Of a DNA stretch of 51,968 nucleotides, positions 1-7,934 are shown piece by piece (position 1 is the stretch's first letter; every line of letters begins with the position of its first letter). A program made the translations under genes and the position numbers. The notes beneath the pieces are model-generated. The model searched no databases, was not told the DNA's origin, and was given only the letters and a program-made list of their open reading frames with translations. The DNA is from Candidatus Bathyarchaeota archaeon (GTDB lineage Archaea > Thermoproteota > Bathyarchaeia > 40CM-2-53-6 > RBG-13-38-9), in the NCBI GenBank assembly GCA_026015185.1, contig JAOZGX010000007.1:1-51968 (forward strand), written 5' to 3'.

Positions 1-472
1 CCAGATAAACACCTGTGCGGATAAGTCCATGCTTCAGCCTCATCTTGGGAAAGGCAAATCCCATCCAGCCTGTCTCTTCCAGAAAACCGGCTAGAATCCC
101 CATCAGGATGCCAATGGCGACAAAAATGGGGGCAAACTCAGGCGAAATAGTTACAGAAAGCAGTAGGGACACGACCAATATTAGAAACGGGAAGATCAAC
201 AAGGCAAGGTACCATTTACCCACGCGCCATATCTTCATCCGGACGAATAGATCTCCAAGGCCTTGTTTCCCATCGACCATGTATGTCATCAGGATGCCTG
301 ACAGAAAGGGGCCAGCCAGCATAGCTATTGCCATGAGTCCGCTATCTAAGGGCTCTATGGGTTCACCTCGAAGGTATTTGGGTCCTGCAACAAAGATGCT
401 GCCAACCCAAGCTATCGTAAAGGCCATGAGAAAATAGCTTGCCACATGGTAACGTTGAATATATCGTTTCAT
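1..472 (-). CDS. CPBP-family intramembrane protease, N-terminal part (runs off the window)
   Basis: I translated this gene from the minus strand. It starts at an ATG at 472, with a good GGGAGG ribosome site about 8 bases upstream, and runs off the left edge, so about 157 residues are visible. They are strongly hydrophobic, with three or four predicted membrane segments, and end in the first CPBP/CAAX motif, EETGWMGFAF, whose paired glutamates are the catalytic core of these membrane proteases (Rce1-like). Members cleave prenylated proteins in eukaryotes or act in peptide maturation and immunity in prokaryotes; the substrate here cannot be told. Its base composition looks more GC-rich than the neighbouring genes, which may mean recent transfer. 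The second catalytic motif lies outside the window. Confidence 0.85.
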   Translation of the reverse strand, partial: MKRYIQRYHVASYFLMAFTIAWVGSIFVAGPKYLRGEPIEPLDSGLMAIAMLAGPFLSGILMTYMVDGKQGLGDLFVRMKIWRVGKWYLALLIFPFLILVVSLLLSVTISPEFAPIFVAIGILMGILAGFLEETGWMGFAFPKMRLKHGLIRTGVYL

Positions 473-491
473 CAACTTCTCCTCCCAGAAC

Positions 492-503
492 TAGCGCGCA
501 CTA
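492..503. repeat. GC element TAGCGCGCACTA
   Basis: This short alternating purine-pyrimidine motif sits in the leader of the CPBP gene, just upstream of its ribosome site. Confidence 0.6.
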
Positions 504-579
504 TCATCATCTTCCTTTAAATGCTATATATGTGAGCGATTTAATTTATAGTAATATGAAAAAAATAGAATTCAATCCC

Positions 580-615
580 TTAGGTTTTTTAGGATTCTTA
601 GGATTTCTAGGATTT
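580..615. repeat. 9-bp tandem repeat, four units
   Basis: Four consecutive 9-base units (TTAGGTTTT, TTAGGATTC, TTAGGATTT, CTAGGATTT) lie in the tail of the MFS remnant. On the minus strand they encode a run of Lys-Asn/Arg-Pro triplets, which is not transporter sequence. Slippage expansion in non-functional DNA is the simplest reading. Confidence 0.7.
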
Positions 616-680
616 TTAAGAGTAATTGATGAAAGGTTACACTTTCTTAATCTGTTATTTTTCCTATTATTCTTAGGTTT

Positions 681-830
681 TATACCTACTAAATCCAAAC
701 CAAGTACGTTTACCATAAAGAAAGGAAGTAGTGTAAAAACCATTTCACTGCTGACATCTGTGAGCATGCTGGTAAATCCCAGTGCAAGAATGTTAAGTGA
801 TAGACCTCTCATCAGTCTAGATTTTTTCAT
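681..830 (-). pseudogene. MFS transporter, N-terminal remnant
   Basis: The first 50 or so codons from the ATG at 830 read like the beginning of a major facilitator transporter: a basic start, then LALGFTSMLTDVSSEM, and a first membrane helix. Compare the intact transporter near 33 kb, which carries SFLNDLSSEM at the same place. After about residue 50 the similarity stops and the frame passes into Lys/Asn-rich low-complexity sequence and the 9-bp repeat before ending at 546. No other transporter helices are found nearby. I infer a deletion that left only the 5' end. It could still be translated into a short useless peptide. Confidence 0.6.
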
Positions 831-857
831 TTAATGATTTTCTCCGAATAGGACGTT

Positions 858-873
858 ATAGTGCATGCGCTAT
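858..873. repeat. GC element ATAGTGCATGCGCTAT
   Basis: A near-perfect inverted repeat in the divergent spacer between the MFS remnant and the ABC ATPase. The rest of the spacer (874-1017) is AT-rich and has no gene that I can see. Confidence 0.55.
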
Positions 874-1017
874 TTTTTCATCGGTTAATCTAGTTTTTCA
901 TCATTGTTATCAACGTCTAAAATAATAATCTTTGTTTCTAAAAATTGTTGGAGAGCAAGTGATATTCATTATTTAGATGATAAAATCTTAAGTTTGTGTT
1001 TAAATTCTTAAGCTAAT

Positions 1018-1926
1018 ATGCTTCAAGTGATTAATGCACAAGGATTAACCAAGGATTATGATAAACTACGAGCCGTAGATAGTGTAACCTTTGAGATTAA
1101 TAAAAAGGAATGTTTTGGCTTTTTAGGACCTAACGGTGCCGGTAAAACGACAATTATGAGAATGATACAAGGCGTATCTCCGAAAACTGGTGGAAATCTT
1201 AAAATTAACGGTATAGAAGTTGAAGACAATCCTAGAGAAATCCAAGATATGCTCGGCGTTGTTCCTCAAGAAAACAATCTGGATCCAGATTTTACAGTTC
1301 TGAAGAATTTACTTGTTTTCGCAAGATATTTTGATATTCCAAAGGATGAAGCTAGAAAAAGGTCATTAAAACTCTTGAAATTCGTTCAACTTCAAGATAA
1401 GAAAGATATCAATATTGAGAAACTTTCTGGTGGAATGAAGAGGAGGCTAATTCTAGCTAGAGCTTTATTAAACAATCCAAAGATACTAATTTTGGATGAA
1501 CCCACTACTGGTCTTGACCCTCAAGCTAGACACATGGTCTGGGAAAAAATTCGAAGCCTAAAAAAACAAGGAGTTACAGTTGTCTTGACAACTCACTATA
1601 TGGAGGAAGCCTCTCAACTATGCGATAGGCTTGTCATTATGGATTTGGGAAAAATATTGGTCAAGGGCAAACCTCAGGAACTTATTCAAGAGCATATAGG
1701 TAATGAGGTTGTTGAGACTGATAATAAAAAAGATGTTAGAATTTGCTTAGATGAAGACAACGAGAATTATGAAATCCTTGGTGATATGATACATGTCTTT
1801 ACAAACGATCCAAACAAATTGACTTCCAAACTGATTCGTAAATGCAATCTTGGTAAAATCACGATAAGACAGGCAACATTAGAAGATGTGTTTCTTAAAC
1901 TTACAGGTAAAAAATTAAGAGATTAA
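1018..1926 (+). CDS. ABC-2 type transporter ATP-binding protein (NodI/DrrA/CcmA-like)
   Basis: A 302-residue ATPase that would power export by an ABC-2 type membrane partner. Walker A (GPNGAGKTT) is at residues 37-45, the Q-loop Gln at 84, the signature LSGGM at 136-140, Walker B ILILDE at 156-161 followed by the D-loop, and the switch His at 193. The last 80 residues match the variable C-terminal extension of the DrrA/NodI group. No permease follows directly; the likely partner is the NodJ-like permease at 5601-6398, separated by genes on the other strand. There is no clear ribosome site before the ATG, so the mRNA may be leaderless. The substrate is unknown; drugs, lipids or polysaccharides are typical for the family. 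Confidence 0.92.
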   Translation: MLQVINAQGLTKDYDKLRAVDSVTFEINKKECFGFLGPNGAGKTTIMRMIQGVSPKTGGNLKINGIEVEDNPREIQDMLGVVPQENNLDPDFTVLKNLLVFARYFDIPKDEARKRSLKLLKFVQLQDKKDINIEKLSGGMKRRLILARALLNNPKILILDEPTTGLDPQARHMVWEKIRSLKKQGVTVVLTTHYMEEASQLCDRLVIMDLGKILVKGKPQELIQEHIGNEVVETDNKKDVRICLDEDNENYEILGDMIHVFTNDPNKLTSKLIRKCNLGKITIRQATLEDVFLKLTGKKLRD

Positions 1927-1944
1927 GCGATTATTATTCCCAGC

Positions 1945-2373
1945 TCATTTTATGTCGATAACTTCCATGTTATACGTAATAGTCTCTCCTGCCAAAGGAT
2001 GATTAAGATCCAAAATAACTGAATCTTTCTTTAATTCATGAATAGTGGCAAGAATTCTATTTTCATCTTCGGATGTCATTTCAACAACGTCGCCTGGAGA
2101 ATTTTCTGATACCCCGTTCTTAAAGATCGATTTAGGCACTTCTTGGATTAAATTTTCTTTTTTCTCGCCGAATGCTTTGTCAGGAGAAATAGTAATCTCT
2201 TTCTTATCCCCTTTTTTTAATCCAATTAGATTATCCTCAAGAGCTGGCAGTAATACATGTTGACCAATTTTAAAACTTTGAGGTTCATCATTGTAGGTAT
2301 TCTCTACGGTTCTTCCATCTTGAAGCTTAGCAATATAATGGATTTTTACTTCATCTCCGTTTTTTATCGGCAT
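1945..2373 (-). CDS. FKBP-type peptidyl-prolyl cis-trans isomerase
   Basis: A 142-residue FKBP of the short archaeal/SlyD-like type, which speeds proline isomerisation and helps folding in the cytoplasm. The N-terminal part carries the FKBP core (VKIHYIAKLQDGRTVENT, then GLKKGDKKEITISPDKAFGE). An inserted segment of about 45 residues follows, as in the chaperone flap of SlyD and archaeal FKBP17, and the chain ends with the closing strand (DLNHPLAGETITYNMEV). A ribosome site AGGTGGAGTG lies upstream of the ATG. There is no signal peptide. It converges on the ABC ATPase with an 18-base gap. The family call is firm; client proteins are unknown. Confidence 0.93.
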   Translation of the reverse strand: MPIKNGDEVKIHYIAKLQDGRTVENTYNDEPQSFKIGQHVLLPALEDNLIGLKKGDKKEITISPDKAFGEKKENLIQEVPKSIFKNGVSENSPGDVVEMTSEDENRILATIHELKKDSVILDLNHPLAGETITYNMEVIDIK

Positions 2374-2483
2374 GCTGAAATCACTCCACCTTTACGAAGA
2401 AAACGGTTACTATTAAGTTTTAAGGCATGGTATACAAGTTCACTTTAAAAACGGGTGATAGACTAGCGTTACTATTGTAATGC

Positions 2484-2798
2484 TTAAAGGCAGATTGGTT
2501 CTATCAATAGTTCAATATCTCCCCCACATCGCATTCCAATGCCGCCTTTATCCATCTCTTCTAAGGTATATTTTACGGTCTTCAAATTTCTCTCTTTTAT
2601 AGCAATAAGGCCCTCTTCTATTGCAGCTGATTCTAAGCATCCGCCACCAATTGTTCCGTAGGTTTTTCTGTTTTCTTCGACTATCATTTTTGTTCCTACC
2701 CCTCTTGGAGTGGATCCCTCGATTTCAATAACCGTGACAATAGCGAAATTTTCTTTCTTTTCTAAAAGCTCAACAACTTTCTCATAGATATCTAGCAT
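2484..2798 (-). CDS. XdhC/CoxI-family protein, stand-alone N-terminal domain
   Basis: About 104 residues matching the N-terminal XdhC_CoxI domain: FAIVTVIEIEGSTPRGVGTKM, a Gly-rich IGGGCLES turn, and the closing MRCGGDIELLIEP. Full XdhC proteins, which help insert sulfurated molybdenum cofactor into xanthine dehydrogenase-like enzymes, carry a second Rossmann domain that is missing here. Small one-domain versions do occur in archaea, often paired with a separate C-terminal protein. I chose the ATG at 2798, which has GGAG upstream, over the in-frame ATG at 2822. No molybdoenzyme genes lie nearby, although a MoaD-like gene is at 51.6 kb. A truncated gene is the alternative. Confidence 0.8.
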   Translation of the reverse strand: MLDIYEKVVELLEKKENFAIVTVIEIEGSTPRGVGTKMIVEENRKTYGTIGGGCLESAAIEEGLIAIKERNLKTVKYTLEEMDKGGIGMRCGGDIELLIEPICL

Positions 2799-2845
2799 AT
2801 ATTCTACTCCATCAGCACGCATTTATGTTATGGGGCTATCGCAAT

Positions 2846-4810
2846 TTATTTTGAAGCTTCATTCAGGAGAGCTTTGATTTCTTGGAAAAGTACTAAAGCA
2901 TTATCGTAATCTCCATAGATGTACAAATTCTTTGCCTTAAGGAAATCATCATTCGCCTTAACATAATAGTCTGTTTCCGGTTCTGTTAGAAAAGAGAAGT
3001 ATCCCATCAGAGGCTCGCTGGTTTCGGATGGAAATTGACCAACAGAGAAGGATCTACTTATCGCTTCATTATGAAGTTGTTCCAATTCAGTGTTAATCTC
3101 TTTATAAAGTATATCGCATTGGCGTTGTTCAAATGTTCCTACTTCTGCATCTCCAGAGGTGTGTTCATAGCTCTTAATTGAGTCTTCTTCTCCGCTTATC
3201 ACTTCACCATATTGGATTTTGATATCGTAGTAGTGATATCCAAGCGAGGCATCTTCGGGTATTGAAAATTCCAGTTCAGTCCTTAATGCATCATCTAATT
3301 TAGAAAGTATTGGAGGCGTTTCGAATGTTTGTTCAACATATGCATTTTCACTATCCCAGTTAAAATGAATACCAATCTTTTCAATTTTTATCAGGCTATT
3401 ATAATCCTTCGATTGTTCAATTGTTACAATTGCTTTGTCATTGCTTCCTTTGACCAGAATATTTTCAAATTCAGCATTCACAACTATGGATCTATCTAAT
3501 GAAAGTTGCCAGATATCAAAATTGCCAGTTCTATCAGATTCAAAAATTATTTTTTCGCCATCAGGACTCCAGGTAGGGTAGATATCTTTATAGAGATTGC
3601 TAGTCAATCTAGTCTGATTGCTTCCATCGATATTGATCATCCAAATGTCAGACTGTTCTGAAGCTTTCAATGACCAATATACAATTTTCTTGCCATCCGG
3701 GCTAATGTGAGGTGCCCTATCTCCTACATTGGGTTGTATATCCCTTTCAGCCCCATCCCATGTTAAAGGAATCTGGTTGTTTCCATCATTATCCATGACC
3801 CAGAGTCCATAGTTAGGTGAACGTAGTGAGATACAAATCAACTTTTTTCCATCAGGACTGACACTCCGGACGTTTTCATGAAGGTTGGGTGTAAGATTTT
3901 TCTGTTCCCCTGTATCTACATTGACAACATATATTTCAACGAATGCTACATCATCAGGAATTATAGTACTTGTATTTGGAGGTAGTGGAAAAGTCGTTAC
4001 TTGATAGTATAGTCTTTCCCCATCTGGGTGCCAAGTGACGCGACTCTCTACCCAGAAATTGGGATTATGACCATCAGTTAGTTTCTTGCTTTCGCTACCA
4101 TCAATATTCATAACGTAAGCCTCCATATTCCCCGTTAAGTTACTAGTGTAGGCTATTCTATCGCCCTTGGGGCTCCATTGGGGCGGACCTTTGAAACTCC
4201 CGTCCAATGTGAGCTGAATTTTTGGATCCCCATTAACTTCCATCTTCCATATGTCGCAAGTATTTGATACAAGATTCCAAGACCAATATACAACTTCTTC
4301 TCCATCTGGACTCCATGTTGGCCAACCGCTGATTGTATTTTCTGAGGTTAATTGTCTCTTTTCGCTTCCATCAGAATTCATACCCCAGATAGTCCAATTT
4401 CCAAGCCTATCTGTTTTCCAGATTATCTTATCTCCTATAGGATTATAAATTGCGCCTACATCTCTACCAGGATGATCTGTGAGTCTTTTCAATCCGGGCT
4501 CCATAGTAGTAGTTTTATACACTTTAGGAGATGGGGCTGGAATAATCAGTTCTTCTGGAGGTTGAGGGTATAGCATGTCATGACAACTAGCACAGAATGG
4601 ACCTTTTCCATAAGCATCAAGATTTCTCTGGAGAGATGTTTTTGGAGCGAGATTTGCATAACCTACGTCAGCTCTAGGATCAGCACCATGCGTATATTGT
4701 ATGTAATTTGAGGAAATTAACAGAATTAATCCTAAGATAACGAAGAAACGACCTTTCTTTTTATAAAAATAATTAGATTCTTTTTTGATCAATGATTTGC
4801 AACTTACCAT
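2846..4810 (-). CDS. Membrane-anchored TolB-like beta-propeller with a single CxxCH motif
   Basis: A 654-residue surface protein. After a basic start there is one hydrophobic segment (about residues 20-40, signal or anchor), then GPFCASCHDMLYP, a CxxCH motif of the kind that binds haem c covalently. About seven WD40-like PD40 blades follow (repeated WSPDGEKI, SPDGKKI and DIWMINIDGS), as in TolB and Tricorn. An immunoglobulin-like region and a helical tail (about 580-650) close it. PD40 propellers bind proteins or peptides; a haem near the membrane would suggest redox or sensing. I chose the ATG at 4810; an upstream TTG at 4825 would read through the GC element. It is transcribed divergently from the HTH_10 regulator. 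Confidence 0.85.
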   Translation of the reverse strand: MVSCKSLIKKESNYFYKKKGRFFVILGLILLISSNYIQYTHGADPRADVGYANLAPKTSLQRNLDAYGKGPFCASCHDMLYPQPPEELIIPAPSPKVYKTTTMEPGLKRLTDHPGRDVGAIYNPIGDKIIWKTDRLGNWTIWGMNSDGSEKRQLTSENTISGWPTWSPDGEEVVYWSWNLVSNTCDIWKMEVNGDPKIQLTLDGSFKGPPQWSPKGDRIAYTSNLTGNMEAYVMNIDGSESKKLTDGHNPNFWVESRVTWHPDGERLYYQVTTFPLPPNTSTIIPDDVAFVEIYVVNVDTGEQKNLTPNLHENVRSVSPDGKKLICISLRSPNYGLWVMDNDGNNQIPLTWDGAERDIQPNVGDRAPHISPDGKKIVYWSLKASEQSDIWMINIDGSNQTRLTSNLYKDIYPTWSPDGEKIIFESDRTGNFDIWQLSLDRSIVVNAEFENILVKGSNDKAIVTIEQSKDYNSLIKIEKIGIHFNWDSENAYVEQTFETPPILSKLDDALRTELEFSIPEDASLGYHYYDIKIQYGEVISGEEDSIKSYEHTSGDAEVGTFEQRQCDILYKEINTELEQLHNEAISRSFSVGQFPSETSEPLMGYFSFLTEPETDYYVKANDDFLKAKNLYIYGDYDNALVLFQEIKALLNEASK

Positions 4811-4826
4811 TGCGCGCACGCGCAAT
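4809..4826. repeat. GC element overlapping the TolB-like start codon
   Basis: ATTGCGCGCACGCGCAAT, a near-perfect inverted repeat. Its left edge covers two bases of the ATG at 4810 on the minus strand, so whatever binds or folds here would touch translation initiation of the propeller gene. Confidence 0.65.
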
Positions 4827-4860
4827 AATTTTCAGAAAAGTAAATCGATTAATAAAGTAC

Positions 4861-4870
4861 ATTTATATAC
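4861..4870 (+). promoter_or_regulatory. Probable TATA box for the HTH_10 regulator
   Basis: The sequence atttatatac lies about 45-50 bases before the ATG at 4914, which puts transcription start near 4890 and leaves a short leader with a GGGG-type ribosome site. Judged by eye only. Confidence 0.4.
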
Positions 4871-4913
4871 CGTTAAAGATTAACATTTCCCTAATATTTT
4901 AGGGGTTGGACCT

Positions 4914-5549
4914 ATGAGTCAACGATGGGATAAGCCTTACCATGTTATCATCGAAATTGAAAATAAACGATGTAAAGTATTCAAAATGCTAGAGAAACAA
5001 GGGATACATCAATTTAAGGTAAATGATATCAGAAGTTCAAGCAAAGGATCTTTTGGACACTTGGTAGAGTTAGATCAAGATCAGATTAAAAAAATCGCTC
5101 AACATAAATTAATCGAAATCGGTATAGAAGGAACTAAAGGAAATTCATCAACTACTTGGATAGAAAGTAAAGGTTGCGAAGTATGCAATACTATCCTTTC
5201 ACATGGGTCATTTTTGATATCTGGCAGGACTCTTCAGGATTTCACACTAACTTATACTTTCATAGTACCGAGCTTTAAGGCCTATAGAAATATAATAACG
5301 GTTTTAGAAGATCTAGGCCTACAGCTGAAAGTTCGGAAGTTGGGAAAATTCGAGCCAAAAAAAGAGATATTAACAGAAAAACAAGAAAAGATTTTATGGC
5401 TTGCATTGAGTGCAGGATACTTTGAATTTCCTAAAAAGATTGATTCAGCTAAACTTTCACATAAATTAGGGATTAGTCCATCTACATTATCAGAAATCAC
5501 AAGGCGGGGAATACGTCGATTATTAGAGCATTATTTTAAAATGGCATAA
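4914..5549 (+). CDS. HTH_10 (bacterio-opsin activator-like) transcriptional regulator
   Basis: 211 residues. The C-terminal 55 residues (about 153-208: LTEKQEKILWLALSAGYFEF, then SAKLSHKLGISPSTLSEITR and RGIRRLLEHYF) are a typical HTH_10 DNA-binding domain of the archaeal Bat family. The N-terminal part fits the alpha/beta sensor region common in such archaeal regulators and contains CEVCNTIL (residues about 84-91), which might bind metal. It lies between the divergent TolB-like gene and the ABC-2 permease 51 bases downstream, so it may control either. The effector is unknown. Confidence 0.85.
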   Translation: MSQRWDKPYHVIIEIENKRCKVFKMLEKQGIHQFKVNDIRSSSKGSFGHLVELDQDQIKKIAQHKLIEIGIEGTKGNSSTTWIESKGCEVCNTILSHGSFLISGRTLQDFTLTYTFIVPSFKAYRNIITVLEDLGLQLKVRKLGKFEPKKEILTEKQEKILWLALSAGYFEFPKKIDSAKLSHKLGISPSTLSEITRRGIRRLLEHYFKMA

Positions 5550-5600
5550 TGAATTTATTTTGATCTTAGCCATTCTAGAATATACTTGTAAGAGAATCAA

Positions 5601-6398
5601 GTGATCAATTTGAGCATTCAGTATTTCCGACTTCCAGACATATCCTACAGAGTATGGAAGATTTGGTTTAGAAATAGAGATGTGTTCTTAAAAACTGCAA
5701 AGGTAAACTTTATTCCACCCTTTCTTGAGCCCATACTCTACTTACTTGCCCTTGGTTTTGGTTTAGGATTATTTGTTGGCGAGATTAATGGGATTCCTTA
5801 TCCCATATTCATCGCTCCAGCCTTAATCAGTATTTCAATGATGAATACAGCATTTTTTGAATGTACTTTTGCTTCTTTTGTAAGAATGTATTACCAAAAG
5901 ACCTTTGATGCGATAATTAGTACACCGATCAATCTTGACGAAGTCATCTTCGGTGAAATACTTTGGGGATCTACTAAGAGCGTTATTAACGCTTCAATAA
6001 TATTGTTTGTAATCTCAATCTTTCAATTAGCAAAGTTTCCTGAATCACTATTCATAATTCCCTTTTCATTTTTAGTTGGATTAGTATTTTCTTCCATTGC
6101 GATGTGTTTTACGGCAATTGTTCCTACAATTGAAAATTTCAACTATCCAACTTTCCTGTTTATTACTCCAATGTTTCTATTTAGTGGAACGTTCTTTCCA
6201 ATTTCAGTCCTTCCGGAGCTTATGCAATATATTTCATTTATTCTATTTCCACTTACACATGTAGTATACGTTACAAGATCGTTTACAACTGGGATGATTG
6301 GTACAGGAATTCTATTTAGTATTATCTGGCTTACATTAGTTGGGATATTTTTAACAATTCTTTCTATTAATCTGATGAAAAAAAGACTAATAATCTAA
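5601..6398 (+). CDS. ABC-2 type transporter permease (NodJ/DrrB-like)
   Basis: A 265-residue integral membrane protein with six predicted helices. It carries the ABC-2 features between helices: YQKTFDAIISTPINLDEVIFGE (the coupling region) and FLFSGTFFPISVLPELMQYI. It matches the NodJ/DrrB group and is the natural partner of the ATPase at 1018-1926, although five genes separate them. The start is a GTG at 5601 without a clear ribosome site; a TTG at 5610 is an alternative. The stop codon TAA is itself the first part of a GC element. Substrate unknown. Confidence 0.88.
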   Translation: MINLSIQYFRLPDISYRVWKIWFRNRDVFLKTAKVNFIPPFLEPILYLLALGFGLGLFVGEINGIPYPIFIAPALISISMMNTAFFECTFASFVRMYYQKTFDAIISTPINLDEVIFGEILWGSTKSVINASIILFVISIFQLAKFPESLFIIPFSFLVGLVFSSIAMCFTAIVPTIENFNYPTFLFITPMFLFSGTFFPISVLPELMQYISFILFPLTHVVYVTRSFTTGMIGTGILFSIIWLTLVGIFLTILSINLMKKRLII

Positions 6399-6408
6399 CG
6401 CGCACTAA
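6396..6408. repeat. GC element TAACGCGCACTAA at the permease stop codon
   Basis: The first three bases are the permease stop codon. Together with the A-rich tract that follows it could mark the 3' end of the transcript. Confidence 0.55.
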
Positions 6409-6487
6409 AAAAAATCGATAATTCTCATGTCATCGATTCCTTAAATCTTAATAATTTAGTCAAACTAAGTGTTGCAAAGGATCTATC

Positions 6488-6847
6488 ATGTCAACTATCG
6501 ATGTTAAAAAAGTAAAATTATGGAATATTAATCCCGGAGTTAAATTAGGCGTAATAGGAATTGGTGAGAGAATGACTCTCATATATTCAATTCATGAATC
6601 TGGGTCCTTGATTCCGAAACATAACCACATTCATAAATAACTTGTATATTGCCTCCAAGGGGAGGCAATTTACGAAATGGGGGATCAAAAAATAAATCTA
6701 AAGAAAGGGTATGGATTCGTAATACCACCAAATACTATGCACTCAGCGAAGGTTATTAGTCAAGAGGAATTGTTATTAATTGAGACCTTTTCCCCACCCA
6801 GACCTGATTTGATAAAGGGCGAATTTGCTCCCGATAAATACAAATAG
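6488..6847 (+). pseudogene. Small cupin-domain protein, broken by an in-frame TAA
   Basis: Reading from the ATG at 6488 gives a complete 119-residue single cupin. It has the first motif (HNHIHK, stop, LVYCLQGEAIYEMG) and the second (GYGFVIPPNTMHSAKV), and it ends in the usual FSPPRPD tail at a TAG. The stop at 6638-6640 falls where family members have the Gln of HxHPHEQ, and the metal-binding Glu just before it is Lys. CAA to TAA and GAA to AAA are both single transitions. The reading frame is otherwise intact, so the damage looks recent. Cupins of this size often bind metal and sugar or quercetin-like ligands; this copy is probably dead. Confidence 0.8.
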
Positions 6848-6963
6848 CATAGATTACATTCAAGAAATCGTTGTAAAGGTTATTCTAGCCATCTTTTCGA
6901 AGTTAGATAGCAAACATAAAAAAGGAAACTAGGAGGCTAGTAGATATAAAATATACTGTACGC

Positions 6964-7920
6964 TTGATAGATTTCGATGAGTATGAGTCTGCTTGGGAAG
7001 AGCTGTGGCGGCTTAGACATCAAAATATCTTCACTTTTCCTGGGGTACTTAAAGTTTGGTGGCGCGAGTTTAAAGGAAACTATGAGCTAAATCTCCTAGA
7101 AGTAAAGGAAAATTCTGCTTTGATTGGAATAGCGCCATTGATTAGAAGAGATGACAAGGCCTACTTCATGGGCAGTACAAATGTTTTTGACTACCTAGAT
7201 TTTATCATTGTTCCTGACAAAGAGAATTATTTCTTCAATGAACTGATTGATTTTTTTAAAAAAACATGTATAAAATGTTTGGACCTAAAATCGGTTAGAC
7301 ATGATTCTTCTGTAATAACCAATCTAATAGAATTGGCTCGCAAGCAGATGTTAGACGTATCTTGCAATGAGGAAGACTCTCTGTTAGAAATGAATTTGGC
7401 TTCCAATTGGGATGATTATTTGAATTGTTTGCCATCTAGGTATAGGCATGAATTAAGACGTAAGCTTAGGAGATTTGAAGAAGCTGGTAAAACCAATTTT
7501 GAGATATTTGATAATATAGAAAAAATTTCCGAATCTACGGATCTTTTTTTTGAACAATTTAGAGCATGCAGGATTGATAAAGCGATTTTTATGACATCTG
7601 GGATGGAAAGATTTTTTAGATCATTTATAAAGGCCATGTCTGAGGCGCAGCTTCTAAAGCTTGGAATTTTAGAATTGAACGAATCAAATTTGGCTATGAT
7701 TATTTGTCTTGATGACGGGGAGACATTATATCTTTATAATAATTGCTTCGATCCTCAGTATCGAAAACTAAATCTAGGATTTGTAAGTAAGGCACTAACT
7801 ATAAAATATAGTATCGAAAAAGGTAGAAAGATGTTCAATTTTTTGAAAGGTACTGAAAGATATAAATATCATTTGGGTGGAAAAGAATCCAAACTTTATA
7901 ATTGTCAAATATTGTTCTGA
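6964..7920 (+). CDS. FemAB/CelD-like GNAT acetyltransferase
   Basis: About 318 residues with the FemAB/CelD (Acetyltransf_6) layout: an N-terminal half with LLEVKENSALIGIAPLI, the hallmark SRYRHELRRKLRRFEEAG near residue 155, and a C-terminal GNAT half with LYLYNNCFDPQYRKLNLGFV and the ending RMFNFLKGTERYKYHLGG. Such enzymes transfer acyl or aminoacyl groups onto sugars, peptides or lipids. The start is uncertain: TTG at 6964 opens the frame, but the only strong ribosome site (AGGAGG, 6931-6936) is too far upstream for it. It ends 14 bases before the glycosyltransferase gene, so the two are probably co-transcribed. Confidence 0.8.
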   Translation: MIDFDEYESAWEELWRLRHQNIFTFPGVLKVWWREFKGNYELNLLEVKENSALIGIAPLIRRDDKAYFMGSTNVFDYLDFIIVPDKENYFFNELIDFFKKTCIKCLDLKSVRHDSSVITNLIELARKQMLDVSCNEEDSLLEMNLASNWDDYLNCLPSRYRHELRRKLRRFEEAGKTNFEIFDNIEKISESTDLFFEQFRACRIDKAIFMTSGMERFFRSFIKAMSEAQLLKLGILELNESNLAMIICLDDGETLYLYNNCFDPQYRKLNLGFVSKALTIKYSIEKGRKMFNFLKGTERYKYHLGGKESKLYNCQILF

Positions 7921-7934
7921 TGGCTGATTGAATA

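Noticed and set aside
15-834. Plus-strand open frames of 140 and 131 codons
   Set aside because: They lie opposite the CPBP gene and the MFS remnant, have no domain pattern, and the minus-strand readings carry clear family motifs.
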